Numbered from the stretch's first letter, positions 44,863-55,781 are shown. The stretch: 64,000 nt of DNA from Campanula takesimana (GCA_026119855.1 JAOWBW010000561.1:310001-374000); one strand, 5' to 3'. The notes: generated by a model not told the origin, from the sequence alone. Numbers and translations: made by a program.

Positions 44863-45631
44863 TACAAGATTTTATCATCTTATATCCAAGTTCTCAATCC
44901 ATTTCTTTGGATGGTTAAACATGTACAAGAGTTAAACATCTTATACTTCGAGTTCAAGCTAGGTAGATGAATTATACATCTTTCACGTACTATTTTCCAA
45001 ATCCTTTTCTTAGGACATTCAAGACATTAGTTGGTGCCCCCAAGGTGCACAATCATTAACTTCAAGACACATAAAAGAGTTACTACTCTTATACTCAAGT
45101 TATTATTTAATTATGATTTAAGTCCACATTTCATTTGATCACGAAGGAACTATTTTTCAATATTAGAGTGTTCTACAACACTCATCTAGGCCATCTAGGG
45201 TAGTACCCTAAACCTAGACCAAGAATACTTCAAGTTCAAATTAAGTAAATGAGCTATACCACTCATACTTACAAGTTCATAATCCCCTACATAGGATATT
45301 CGAGCTCAAGACACTAATTTGGTGCTCTCAAGGTGCACAAACATAGTTTCCAAGACAAGCATAACACATAAGTGCTTGTTCATAGCACTTTCAAGACATA
45401 TAAAAGAGTTGTTACTCTTATACTTAAGTTTTCATTTGAGTTCTATAAGTGTCCATGTACAAGACTAAGTTCTTATTTTAATTAAATGAGTATTCATGTT
45501 TAAGACCAAGTTCTGATGCCCCTAAGGTGTCACAACACTTGCTAGGACATCTTATACTAAGGTTATATACCTTAACTAGAGTTACTTCCAACTTATACAA
45601 ACTTTAAACAACATTTTGTTCTTCAGGTAAC

Positions 45632-45746
45632 TGTGCGGTCGCCTAAAATGGCATGTGCCGTCGCACACAAGCAGGTCAATTCCTTTGGAAAAACCTTTCA
45701 GAAAGATGGGCGGTCGCCCAAGGGTTTTTGTGCGGTCGCACAAGGT
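45632..45746. repeat. Hyphenated palindrome cluster in the 4.2-kb LTR
   Basis: TGTGCG-GT-CGCC, GTGCCGTCGCACAC, GGGCG-GT-CGCCC and TGTGCG-GT-CGCACA occur within 115 bp. Arms are 5-6 bp around GT. Confidence 0.7.
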
Positions 45747-46499
45747 ACCAAAATGCTAAATTTTTATTTCTTTCCCAGGTTAAGAAACTTCCCGTCCCAA
45801 GCGTAGGAGTAACTTTTACTAACTCTTAGGCAATACCCACAACATTATTTCAGGCTCAATTCATTTCTTTTACCGTCCCATAAATAATAGGACAATTTCC
45901 TTTTATTCCAATTTAATATTTCACCGACCCAAAAGTATAAGTACAATTTTATATTATACTAATATACCCATTTAGGGATACTTCCATTCGTTTCCCCGTA
46001 CCACAAATAATGGTACAATTTTTCTAATAATATTTAAATCAAGTTACTATTTTACCGTCTCACGAATAGGAGTACAATTTAACAATTTGCAAACCCAGGA
46101 GGTTAACCAATTTGAACCAATTTTTTCAATTTTCTTTTGTACGCATAATATTTATACTCCCTTCGTCCCAAAATTACAAGTATCACAAAAATTGCTCAAA
46201 ACACAATTTTAACAAGAACAAGTATCGGGAATAACATATATGCATGTTATTACAAGTAAGGGGGAGCTAATAACTTACCTAGTCAAAAATCAAGTTGACC
46301 CAAATTAATTTCTGATCGGTCTGGAACGCTCTATTCAACGCCACGAATATTTATCCGGGACCGGAATCACGAACAGAGGGATAATTAAGCTCGAGGAGTC
46401 GAGAATATGAAGAATTCCTAACTTAGCTTTGGAACAGAAGGAGAGTACGAGAAGATTTGAGAAATTAAGCTTTCTCAGAGAAAGCAACACTACTATATA

Positions 46500-46781
46500 C
46501 TCCCTCCGTCCCATTGAGAGTGAGACTAGAGGAGTGGGCACGATATTTAAGATAAAGTGATATATATGTGGTAGAAAATGAAGAGAGAGAATGAGTGGGG
46601 TAAATAGTGGTGTTGGTTGAATAAAATGAGTGGTGGAAAACGAAGAGAGAGAATGAGTGGGGTTAAATAGTGGGAAATGATGAATATAAGTATATTAAAA
46701 CATTTCCATTTTGGGTAGTCTCACTTTAAGTGGGACGGCCCAAAAAGGAAAGAAGTCTCACTTCTAGTGGGACGGAGGGAG
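46500..46781. mobile_element. Stowaway MITE (innermost level of the nest)
   Basis: The ends CTCCCTCCGTCCCATTGAGA and TTCTAGTGGGACGGAGGGAG lie between TA dinucleotides (46498-46499 and 46782-46783). Confidence 0.85.
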
Positions 46782-47451
46782 TATACTTATAACTTTCGAG
46801 AAATTGCAATTAGGCCCCTCAAGTTCTAACTTTGGCAAAAAGGCCCCTAAACTTTCAATTTTGACATTTAACCACCTTAATTTTCTAAAGTAGCTAAATA
46901 ATTAACTCAAATAAAATAGCATATAATTATGCTAGTCAAGAATTTAACAAGCAAGTCAAGAATTTAACAAATAAGTCAAATATTTAACGAGATTAAGGAT
47001 GGGCGTTACAATTTATGTGTGCATTTTATTCTCTCATAATAATCTATGCTCAACATGATTTGCTTGATCATTTGTGATTTATTTATGTGTTAGATTTTAT
47101 GTTAGATGATCATTATTGTGTGGGGTATTGGAGGGCTTGGGTGTAAGTTGTTAAGGGTTTAATTGGGTGAAGTAGAAATTGAGGGGTTTAAGTGTAACTC
47201 CTAAATTAACTAGTCAACCTTTCCCCCTCCTCCCTCCTCATCCTACACTCTTCCTCACCACACACTCACACTCATTTCCCTTTCTCTCTCCCTCCATTGT
47301 TATTGAGGTAAGCTCCATCTCTCTCTCTTCTTTTGATCATCTTGTATGCTTCCTCTCTTAATAATCGATTTATATAAAACGTTTAGATCGTCGCTAGGAT
47401 CGTTTGGAGCTAAATAGAAGTTATTTTGGTTGAGTTTGATTTCCATTTGAG

Positions 47452-48921
47452 GTAAGTTACTAAGCCCCTTTAGCTTAAAATTTGTCATATATGTTTTATA
47501 TGATACATGAGATGATGATTCAAAGCTTTGTTGTGAAGATAAATGTTGATTTACTTTTTATTCATTTTTTTTTTTTTTGTGATAAATTGATGTTTGAATC
47601 ATTTGTTTTGATTTGAGTTGTGTAGAGGTTGTTATGTGGGGCTTTTGTGGGTTTATAAGTGGGTATAATGCTTGAGTATACTTGTTAGAAGTGTTAGGGT
47701 TGATTAGAATTGAAATGGGAAGGTTTGTGTTGAAATGGATATTGGAATAGAACAAAAATTGGGTAAAAAATTCGTGTTCCAGGTCTGTTACACGACTCGT
47801 GTAAGGCTACACGACTCGTGTAGAGAAAAATACTGAAAGGGTGAAAAGTTACACGACTCGTGTACTGATACACGACTCGTGTAGCAGCTGTTACACGACT
47901 CGTGTATGGGTACACGACTCGTGTAAAGGCCAATTCTGCACTTGTACATTTTACGTGAAATCTTCCGGAGGTCATAACTTTCTCATCCGGACTCCGTTTT
48001 AGGCGTGTAAACTATCGTTTTAAAGCTCTATTTGAGTACTTCGAGATGAGTGGGTTTATTTAGTTGGGTTTCAGGTTCATATTATGTCGAGATTTCCGTA
48101 AGTGTTTTATAAAACAAATAGTTTAGAATTGGTCTAGGTTTTGAGTACTATTCTTATTGACTTAGATGGACATTGTGGAACACTCTAGTATTTTAAATGG
48201 TTCCTTTGTGAACAAACGTGTCATGATATTTGACTAAGTATTGTTTGAGAGTGTTGGGTTTGGTCCGTTTGTGATCATGTTTGCAATGTATGAATGTGAG
48301 TAACCGTTGCATCTTTTGTGATGATGTTTGGCTTGGTTCCCTACTTTGGAATCATTTCCCGTTGTTGTTTCAAGCGAGTATTTATTACTATGTGCTTGTA
48401 TAGAGTCCAGCTGGTCTTGTTGTGTTTGTTTTGGTCAGTGATGTATATTATAATGGCACGGGCCAAGTCCAGTATAATGTACTTCACTGGTAACCCAGTT
48501 TCCCCATGTTCAGTGGCCTTGAGTGGGATGCCCCTTCCCGAGATTGAGGTTGGGATGAGCTAGCTCCTATGGTGAGTATTCTAGCTACACGCTTGGGGGT
48601 ATGACTATGTGTTATTTCCCCCACTACTGGTTGTTGTTGTTACTTGGTTCCGGAACCGGCTTCAGCTTTTTCATGCTGCTCAACGGACTCTTCTCAAAGA
48701 ATGGTGTTCCGTTTATAGAACCTTGGCTCAGTATCCACTTATGAGTGTTTATTTCCGCATTATGTGTTATGTGATGAGTGGACCATATCTTTTAAGTTAT
48801 ATGCAAATGTGAATGCCTATTGATATTGTTCCTTTGTGATTATCATGTTGGCATGAAATGTAGTTGCATATTAGTAGCTTACTGAGATTTTATCTCACCC
48901 CTTATTTGTTTACTGTTTTAG
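47452..48921 (+). other. Putative intron inside the gypsy solo LTR
   Basis: Donor GAG|GTAAGTTACTAAGCCCC and acceptor TTTACTGTTTTAG, with CTTACTGAGATTTTATCTCACCCC just upstream of the acceptor. The arrangement matches 8218-9484. A CT-rich stretch (47220-47300) lies upstream, as in the other LTR. Confidence 0.4.
47789..47925. repeat. Six-copy palindrome cluster TACACGA-C-TCGTGTA
   Basis: Six copies of ACACGACTCGTGT lie in 137 bp, arranged as three close pairs. Each is a 7-bp-arm palindrome around a single C. Bases just outside the core vary between copies while the core does not. Confidence 0.9.
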
Positions 48922-49849
48922 ATAAGGGAGTGCATCCGGGATAGGTCACTTATCACCAGGAAGGACGTCGAGGTGGTAATTCTTTTGGGGTATGTTTGTG
49001 AAGGCTACATTATGTAAATGTATAACCTTAAAGGGTAGTGTATCCGTGACTTGATCTTGTAACCACCTATTTTTGGATAATGTTGGTGTTCGTACTTTTG
49101 TATAGTTGTTGTAGGCCTTCGTGCCAAGTACTTTCGTTGCGAAAGTTGTTTGAAAGCAAAGTGGAGGTTTTGAACTTCAAAAGTGAATTTTATTTATCTT
49201 TATGATAGTTTTCGAAAAGTTTTTGTTAAAAGTGTTTTATGGCGTCTTCCATGCGCGTCCCGAGCGTGGGGCCATGTAGGACCACGGGTACGGGGCGCGA
49301 CAATAATGGTTCAAGGGATTAAACCCACAAAGATGCAAGAAGCAAACTTTAATAAATATCAAAATCACAATGTGTTCAAACAATGAAAAAAAATAGTATT
49401 TAAAGGCTAGACATAATTAAAACCCTAATCTGAAAATGACTCATAAAACAATACCAAAAATACCCAAATAATAAACCAAAAAGGAGTTCTGAAAATAATT
49501 AATTTCCTGGACGGATTGCCGAGCACGGTCGTGCCCTTAATGAGGCACGGTCGTGCAGATTCGTTCGAACACTTCATAGTTCCTGGAGTTTGAAGGTCCG
49601 GGCGGGTCATCAAAATGGTCCGGTCGGATCCGGCATGGTCTTCTTCTTGATCCGGGTGCACTTGTACTCCTATGCTGATTCCGTTTCGTCCTTGTGGTAC
49701 ATCACTCTTGCTTTATGAATAGTGTTTGGACAATTATATCCTCACCTCTCTACTTTTGTTGACCAATTTTTCTTTGTTTTACACTTGATTTCTTAATAAG
49801 CGCGCAAAGTCAAACTAGGAACCTTAAACAGGGGCGGAGGGAGTAAATA

Positions 49850-50221
49850 ATTGCAAAGCAATTCTTGAATTAATAATAATCAACTTGTCCAAAATAAAAG
49901 ACTACAAAGAGTATTTATACTAGAACAATAAGAAAACCCTATTCTAAAAAAGGAATTCAAAAACAAAAAGGGGTAATAAACTCCAAAACCCGGAAAGAAA
50001 TCAGAAAACGGAAACTAAATTATCTGACTTGCCGCCGGACACCATTGTGCTTTAAAAGAAGCACGGTCGTGCGTTTCCTGTCGCGAGGCACCCTTCTTCA
50101 GCCGATTTTGCGCACGGTCGTGCGTTGAGCTGAGCACGGCCGTGCCGTTTCGGTCGAGCTGTTCAATCCGTCTTCCAATGCTTGTCTTGGCGCGTACTGA
50201 CGTGATCCTCGTGCTACATCA
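49850..50221 (-). repeat. Truncated TR-GAG-family LTR (copy 3)
   Basis: On the minus strand it begins TGATGTAGCACGAGG at 50221, like the LTR of copy 1, and runs to about 49850, where the LTR 3' end is missing. It carries three GCACGGTCGTGCG or GCACGGCCGTGCC palindromes at 50061-50146. It lies just beyond the right end of the split MITE. Confidence 0.7.
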
Positions 50222-51418
50222 GTAAAACACTCTGTTCAGCTTTCTTAAAGTTACTGAACACCAAAAAAAATTAAAAAAATCCGAATCTAACTTCTCATGA
50301 AGAAAAAGAAAAGGAAACAAAAAACGGATATGTGTTGGTCCTAATCCACGAAAGGGATGTCCAGTGCACGGGTTTGGGAAAGGCCATACCAGACTCTGAA
50401 GGATAAACTATTTCCTAGGGTCAAATCGCGACCAATAATTATCAAAATTTCGATTTATAGAACCATATATTTACACAATCATGGGTGCACAAACAGAGTA
50501 TTATTCAACGGTTCACTTCCAGGAAATCTTGGTTGTCATTCTTACATACTTTTTCATTATCGATCATCCTGATAATATTATGCCAAAATTATAGTTCATG
50601 TAATAAAACTGAGGTGGTTCAGGCTCCATCAGTTTGGCTCTACTCGATTCAACTATCGTCCTCTTTGCTCATCACCAAGAAATTTAGCACGATCAAGAAA
50701 CTATTGGTCAGCACGCGGGTATGTCGTGGTCCAATCAATGGCACCATTCCAATCATGATCAAGAAAAAATTTATGGAATTATTTTTGTTAGTTTTGTGGT
50801 CCAAACGATGGTGGCGATTTTATCTGTTTTGTAGCAACAGTTTAGGAAGACGGGCAGCCTAACAAGGGCTAGCTGCCTTAACATGGTCCATGAATAGTGG
50901 AGCAATTTGGGAGGTAATGGTCAAGATAAAATAACTTTCTATCACTCCTTTCATCACCACAGACAGACTCCTCAGTCCTCAATTACACCATTATTATTTT
51001 TTCCTAATTCACTAGCCAAGTGGTTACATATAATTTTGGAACGGGGCTGCTGCATCCAATTTGCATCAACAGTCCAGATCCAATCTGTTTCAAATGGATG
51101 GATCTTGTTGGTGAGAGAACAGAGGTCAAAAGACGATTATACACTTAAAGCACCACTCACACCGGACAATACTACTCCAGGGGCCGTATCAACCACTGGT
51201 AAATTGATAGTCTTTACTCTCACTTCAAAAAAAAATTAAAATATATATATATAGGGGGGTATAGGGCAGATTTTAGCGGTCTCTGTTAACCATAATAACA
51301 TAATTTTAAAATTTAACAATATAAAAGACATAGGAAGATAAAGATAAACTTACTAGATATAAGCGGAGGCGGTATTTATGCAGGGGGATCTGGGCGTCTT
51401 ATGAACAGTGGCTGGTAC

Positions 51419-51449
<31 letters not shown>

Positions 51450-51888
51450 TATAGGGCTATAATATTAAGTACTGAAGGATTTGAAGGAATTTTAAGTAAT
51501 ATAACTAGGGGAATCGGAAGGGAGGTTTTAAGCTGTCATTAAGAAAAGATTGCTTTCTATTAAATTGCTCTCGTGGGTTTTTTGGTCGTGTTTACAAATG
51601 AAGGAGAATGAGGTTTTTATAACCTCAAGAATCGTAACCTATCTAGCCGGTTGAATATACCGGATTACCTAAGAATCTATCTTTACAATTTTTTCAACAT
51701 TTACACAGTAAAAAGGCGAAAATAATTTCGCAAAAAGAAACTTTACAAAAAGCTGAAAATGACCTAAAGCTAAACTTTTTGAAAAGTAAACCTAATCTGT
51801 GAAGTTTTTTCAAAAGTATGAGAATACTGTCGGCCGCCCCATGTCATTGCTTGCGTCTTTGTGATTGATGTTGTCATTGCTTACGTTT
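50222..51888. other. Unassigned region
   Basis: No convincing gene. Overlapping frames at 50357-50862 and 50907-51239 match no family known to me. A T-run (51423-51444) and a TA repeat near 51242 are present. The block next to the viroplasmin-like frame (51500-51888) may be its former 3' flank. Confidence 0.3.
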
Positions 51889-53193
51889 CTAGAAGTCTCT
51901 GTGTGTGCTGTCAATTGTGGGAATTGTATCCCCATCTGATTGTGCGTCTTGCATGTTGTCATCGTATGGATCGCCTAGTCCTGGATAAGACCATGGCCTT
52001 TCTTCATTGGTAATGTGCTGTTCGTCTAATGTCTCGCCTTCTCCCAGAAATGGTAGAAGCATGTTCCAGTTGTCTGTTGCCCAAAGTTGTATGTAATGTC
52101 CTTCCGCCATTAGCTTATAGAGCTGCCATGGGAAGTTCTTCGGGAGATCTGGTGTTTGTTGATGTCGCTTTATGAATCCGGTGTGGAAGTCCGTGATTTT
52201 GTCTACATCTTGCTCATGTAACCAAGCAAGGCTTGTGAAATCAATATGGCTTTCTATTTTGACTGCTACTGATAGCAGTTTGTGATCTGAGATGTTACTG
52301 CTGATAAAAACCCTCTTTCTTGCGGGCCTGTATGTATGGCTGTTTGATTCTGGAAAGGATGCGAATATTTTGCACCCAACCTTCTGTGTGTAAGAATGTG
52401 TGGCTATATTTCCAGCTACCATTGTAAATTTTTCCCCAAATGTGTTTAAGATTTCCTCTGTAGATGGATTTAATCGGAACTCAATGTAATCGATCATTCC
52501 GTAATGGTAAAACTGTGTGATAAGTTCTTTTGGCATGTCAGTTTTGAACAGATCGATTTGTAATAGCAAAATTCCTGTATCATGTCCATTGTTGTCTACC
52601 CTTTCGACTACTGTTATTCCGCTGTAATTTAGTTCTTTAAATACAATTTGAACTATCTTTTGCTGTAACTTATACAGGATTAATGGAAATCCAGTACAAA
52701 TTTTTTCTGAAATTATGTCATCGAGGCCTTCGATTTTTTCTAACACGGGTTTCAGGGTATGTCTCCATGGAATGTCAAGTATTCGAGCCTTAAAGTTGTT
52801 AAAGTTTCTGTAAATTGGCTCTTTTAGTTTGTTTTTAAGAGTTTCTATCTCTTGTTTCAACTTTTTATTTTCCAATTGTAAAGGTGTTTGAATTTCCTTT
52901 CCCTTTTGAGAAAGCTTATGTTGTAAATTTGAAATGATTTCTTCTTGTCTTTGGATGATCTGTTCTGGACTTTCTTTTATTATTTGAGAAAATGTTTTTA
53001 CTTCTTCGGGTTCAATAAAGAAGTTATCAAGTCCAAAATATCCTCTTGCCATGCTTATGGCTTCGGAAAAACTGTAATACCCTTTATAGAGGGGATCTAT
53101 GCACTGTATATGTTTTGCCACTGTTTCCCATTTGTTAAAGACTCCAATTTTGGTGCCTCTAAAAATAATGTAATGTGAGAATCGTTTGGGTGC
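51889..53193 (-). pseudogene. Viroplasmin (Cauli_VI)-domain reading frame, 5'-truncated, probable endogenous caulimovirid or host-captured gene
   Basis: An open minus-strand frame of about 435 codons, closed upstream by a TGA at 53194-53196 inside a MITE. The first residues after the MITE (about 53178 on: HYIIFRGTKIGVFNKW, then YKGYYSFSEAISMARG) fit the caulimovirus viroplasmin/RNase H1 N-terminal fold, which binds nucleic acid. A heptad-like coiled coil follows (about residues 60-100 from the GTG at 53121), then a globular part of about 250 residues and an acidic tail ending STHRDF. No ATG precedes the domain; the first is in SEAISMARG. The native start was therefore probably lost to the MITE insertion. 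That more than 400 codons stay open among decayed elements is unusual. No reverse transcriptase lies next to it. Assignment is by motif recognition. Confidence 0.55.
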
Positions 53194-53438
53194 TCACTTG
53201 ACACTTTTTGACCAAAACTGGTCAACTTAAGGTCGGTTTGACCAACACTTTATAGAAATATTTATGATCCGAATAAAAAATTTAAAAATGTAAAAATGAT
53301 CACCATTTAAAATCCTCTCAATAACAATTTTTAACTTTTTTTTTTGAACATAAATATTTTTATAAACTGTTGGTCAAAACGACCCTAAGTTGACCATTTT
53401 TTTCTCAAAAAGTGTCAAATGAGCTGGGCCGGAGGGAG
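53188..53438. mobile_element. Stowaway MITE, left end damaged
   Basis: The right end (GTCAAATGAGCTGGGCCGGA, then GGGAG and TA) pairs with the left GGGTGCTCACTTGACACTTT. The outer 8-10 bp of the left end are missing or changed. The interior is a hairpin. It lies over the 5' end of the viroplasmin-like frame. Confidence 0.7.
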
Positions 53439-54636
53439 TATATACGTGTATATATATATAATAATTAATATATGACATTTACTCTAATTTGCTTAAAATA
53501 TGGTTTTTGGCCTTCAAAATATATTTTGCCGTTGCATGAAACTAACCTCTCAAGGAAAGAAACCAATTATATACAAAATGAATGGAAATTTATTTTGGGA
53601 CTCATTAAAAACCAAAGAAGATGACTTTTGAAGGTGTTTAAAGGAAAAGGGGAAAGAAGAATTGGATGAATCTAATCATTTTTAGTCATGTTTGGCAATG
53701 TGTCATATTCACTTGTTTCTTGATTTGAAAGAAAGAAGAAACAATTAGTGCATATTATTATATGTACATATTTAATTTTAGGACAAAGAGAAGTACTACT
53801 TTATTGAGGTTGGTTAAATATGAGATGATGAAGACAAAATGAAGGTCCATCAGCAGAATATAATCTCCAATTTTGAGTCTGAGAATCAAATCTTAATCAA
53901 TTAATCATTATTTCTAAGGCCCAAGATGTCCTAAATCCCCAATCATCTTGGGTCCATGATGGAATCAAGATTAGCAACCGAAATATCATAATTTACTCCT
54001 TCTATCTCAAAATAAATATAAATTTGTATTTATTTTCTTTATTTTGAGAAGTATGTAGTACAATATTTTCTTATTTAGAAATACTAAACTTATTTTGGAA
54101 TAGACACAAGGGAAAATGTGTGATAGAGTATAAAAATGCATCTCTTTTAATTAATCAAGAGAATGATTTACAGTTTACCAGGTTAGGTGTGTAACATATA
54201 TAGTAAATATTTGATCAAGTGTAAGATTTTCTATTTCATTTTTGAGGATTAGTTTCGCACGTTTTGTTCATTGTAGTGAATTGCACCATGCCATGATTCT
54301 ATGAACATGTAATCGCTTGTTTCGTAAGTATAAATATCTAATGCATCGTAGATGCAAAATTATGACTACGAAATAAAGAGAATTAATATACGTACTTATC
54401 TTTGCTAGCAATATCAAAGTTTAGATTTTTATTCGTTAGGATAACTAAATTAGTTTAAAATTATTGCTCAAAGTTCATTCGAATTGAAATGTGAAACATT
54501 ATTTTGGGACAGAAAGAGTAATATTTTACACTCAAAACAATATTGACCTGAATGAAAAATTGGGTCTGCCTTTAGTAGCATGCCTTTAGTAGCATCCAAG
54601 AAAAAACTCAATCTTGTTCACAGAAATAGCGTTGTA
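53439..54636. other. Spacer with no recognised feature
   Basis: AT-rich sequence. A degraded Stowaway-like pair (TACTCCTTCTATCTCAAAAT near 53995 and TATTTTGGGACAGAAAGAGTA near 54505) may mark an old MITE. Nothing else is supported. Confidence 0.35.
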
Positions 54637-54880
54637 CTCCCTCTGTCCTTAAATGAGTGTCCATTTTCAAGAAATCTTTGTCAAAATGAGTGTTTTTTTT
54701 AACATAACAAATGTTTTTTTTCAAAAAAATTTCACCAGGTTCTTTATACGTGCAAAACTAAATGTTTGGAAATGAGATTACAAGATTATATGTGAATCTT
54801 TGCTAGCAAATTGTACGTAAAGTTGAAATTTTCAGTGTCCCTTAAAATGAAATTTGGACACTCATTTGGGCCAGAGGTAG
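54637..54880. mobile_element. Stowaway-type MITE, AAATGAGTGTCC family (copy 3)
   Basis: The left end CTCCCTCTGTCCTTAAATGA and the right end inverse (CATTTGGGCCAGAGGTAG) lie between TA dinucleotides. It is the sister of 27903 and 38989. Confidence 0.75.
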
Positions 54881-54939
54881 TATTAGATAAGCTGCATATT
54901 TACTACCTTATGGAAGTATCAAAGGGCCATAATTCCAGT

Positions 54940-55560
54940 GATAACATGGGAAAAATTGGGAAAATCACTAAAATATGCAACGTATCGGGTGTTAAAAGTC
55001 AATTAATGCAACGTAGTGCTTACTTTTGAAAATAGACAACGTACTTGCTTATTGTGTATCAAATAATGCAACGTAATAACTTTTTAGCCTCTATTACGTT
55101 GCATTAATTGATACAACGTACTTCAAGTACGTTTGTCAAATTGTTCGAATTTTGCATTATTTGATACAACGACTTCAAGTACGTTTCACAATGTAAGAAT
55201 TCGCTACTACGTTGCATTAATTGATATAAATCGGACACTACGTTGCATAAATTGATCGTTTCCCCGGGAAAAATTACTCTTAACAGTAACCGTAACGTAT
55301 TTAGCTCTTTCATATCAAATAATGCAATGTACTTTTTCGTGTCTAAACAATGCTACGTACTTTTGAAATATGTACCTAATGATGCAATTTTGATTGTATT
55401 ATTTGAAATAATTGCGAAAGTACATTATACCATTTGACATATGTTTTTCATGTATTTTACCTATTCGTTGCATTATTTGAAATTATTTTAAAAAGTACGT
55501 AGAAAGATTCGTTGCATTATATATTTGATGCAAATCGCTCAAAGTACGTTAATCGATAGA
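54940..55560. repeat. Cluster of inverted and direct ACGTTGCATTA / ATTGATA motifs
   Basis: ACGTTGCATTA or its inverse occurs about a dozen times, usually followed by ATTGATA or ATTTGATAC, with CTTCAAGTACGTTT between. Left copies are mostly inverted relative to the middle ones, so the block can fold. It may be the remains of a foldback element related in composition to 21860-22940. Confidence 0.5.
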
Positions 55561-55781
55561 AATGCATAATTTTTCAGATTGATAGACGCTAGATATTGCC
55601 AAAAAAAATAAAAAATAAAATAAAATCAACTTTGTGCTACAATCCACTGTGTGCATGAGATTCATGAAAAGGCTGGACCCACAACTACCATTATTAAAAT
55701 ATTAAACTGGTCAACACATTAAGGAAAACAGTGATCAACCCTGCAAATCTTGCTTGCACTCAAGGGATTTAATCATATAAT

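Larger units (their letters stand above)
43194..46278 (-). other. Putative intron inside the 4.2-kb LTR
   Basis: On the minus strand, donor AG|GTAAGTTATTAG at 46278 and acceptor C-run-CAG|GAAAG at 43194 have the same context as in the other two gypsy LTRs. It is inferred from conservation only. Confidence 0.35.
42788..47010 (-). mobile_element. 4.2-kb solo LTR of a second gypsy family (minus)
   Basis: On the minus strand it starts TGTAACGCCCATCC and ends GGGGCGTGTCA. A 5-bp duplication ATTTA flanks it (42783-42787 and 47011-47015). There is no coding frame of note and no primer site at either end, so it is a solo LTR of unusual length. It keeps AGGTAAGTTATTAGCTCCCC (46280-46261), a GTGCGGTCGCAC palindrome cluster (45632-45746) and CTGAGATTTATCTCACCC (about 43243-43226) in the same order as the other two gypsy LTRs. 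A Stowaway MITE sits at 46500-46781. Confidence 0.8.
42734..49302 (+). mobile_element. Gypsy (Tekay-like) solo LTR, split by a second solo LTR
   Basis: It starts TGTCACGACCCG and ends GGGGCGCGACA, flanked by ATAAT (42729-42733 and 49303-49307). After removing 42788-47010 and one ATTTA it is about 2.3 kb, with no internal region, primer site or coding sequence, so it is a solo LTR. It is diverged from, but colinear with, the LTR at 7735-9830 in several blocks: TTCCCTACTTTGGAA, CCAGCTGG, AAGTCCANTATAATG, GAGATTTTATCTCACCCC, TTCTTTTGGGG. Confidence 0.85.
40033..49704 (-). mobile_element. TR-GAG LTR retrotransposon, copy 2, itself split by a gypsy solo LTR
   Basis: Read on the minus strand, the 5' LTR is at 49704-49308 plus 42733-42542 (split) and the 3' LTR is at 40609-40033. 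The 5-bp duplication CTCTT flanks it (40028-40032 and 49705-49709). The primer site (TTGGTATCAGAAAAAGG on the minus strand) abuts the 5' LTR at about 42541-42525. The PPT GCGGGGGTGTA abuts the 3' LTR. The interior encodes only Gag and protease. The insertion of 42734-49302 in the 5' LTR is marked by the duplication ATAAT. Confidence 0.85.
39856..49843. mobile_element. Stowaway-type MITE split by a 9.7-kb nest of LTR elements
   Basis: The left part (39856-40032) begins CTCCCTCCGTCTCAGTTTAA. The right part (49710-49843) ends AACAGGGGCGGAGGGAG. TA flanks both (39854-39855 and 49844-49845). Family identity with 28259-28551 confirms that these are two ends of one MITE. A TR-GAG element is inserted between them. 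Confidence 0.8.

Noticed and set aside
47789..47925. CRISPR-like array of palindromic repeats
   Set aside because: The repeats are 15 bp, spacers are irregular (about 4-30 bp), and the cluster sits in a plant LTR. There are no cas genes, and CRISPR does not occur in eukaryotic nuclear DNA.
50340..50420. Possible SINE (GTCCAGTGCACGGGTTTGGG resembles a common plant SINE-like block)
   Set aside because: Only a short resemblance, with no box A/B pair or tail that I can support.
51889..53121. Complete gene starting at 53121
   Set aside because: The codon at 53119-53121 is GTG, not ATG, and the conserved domain extends upstream of it, so this is not a true start.
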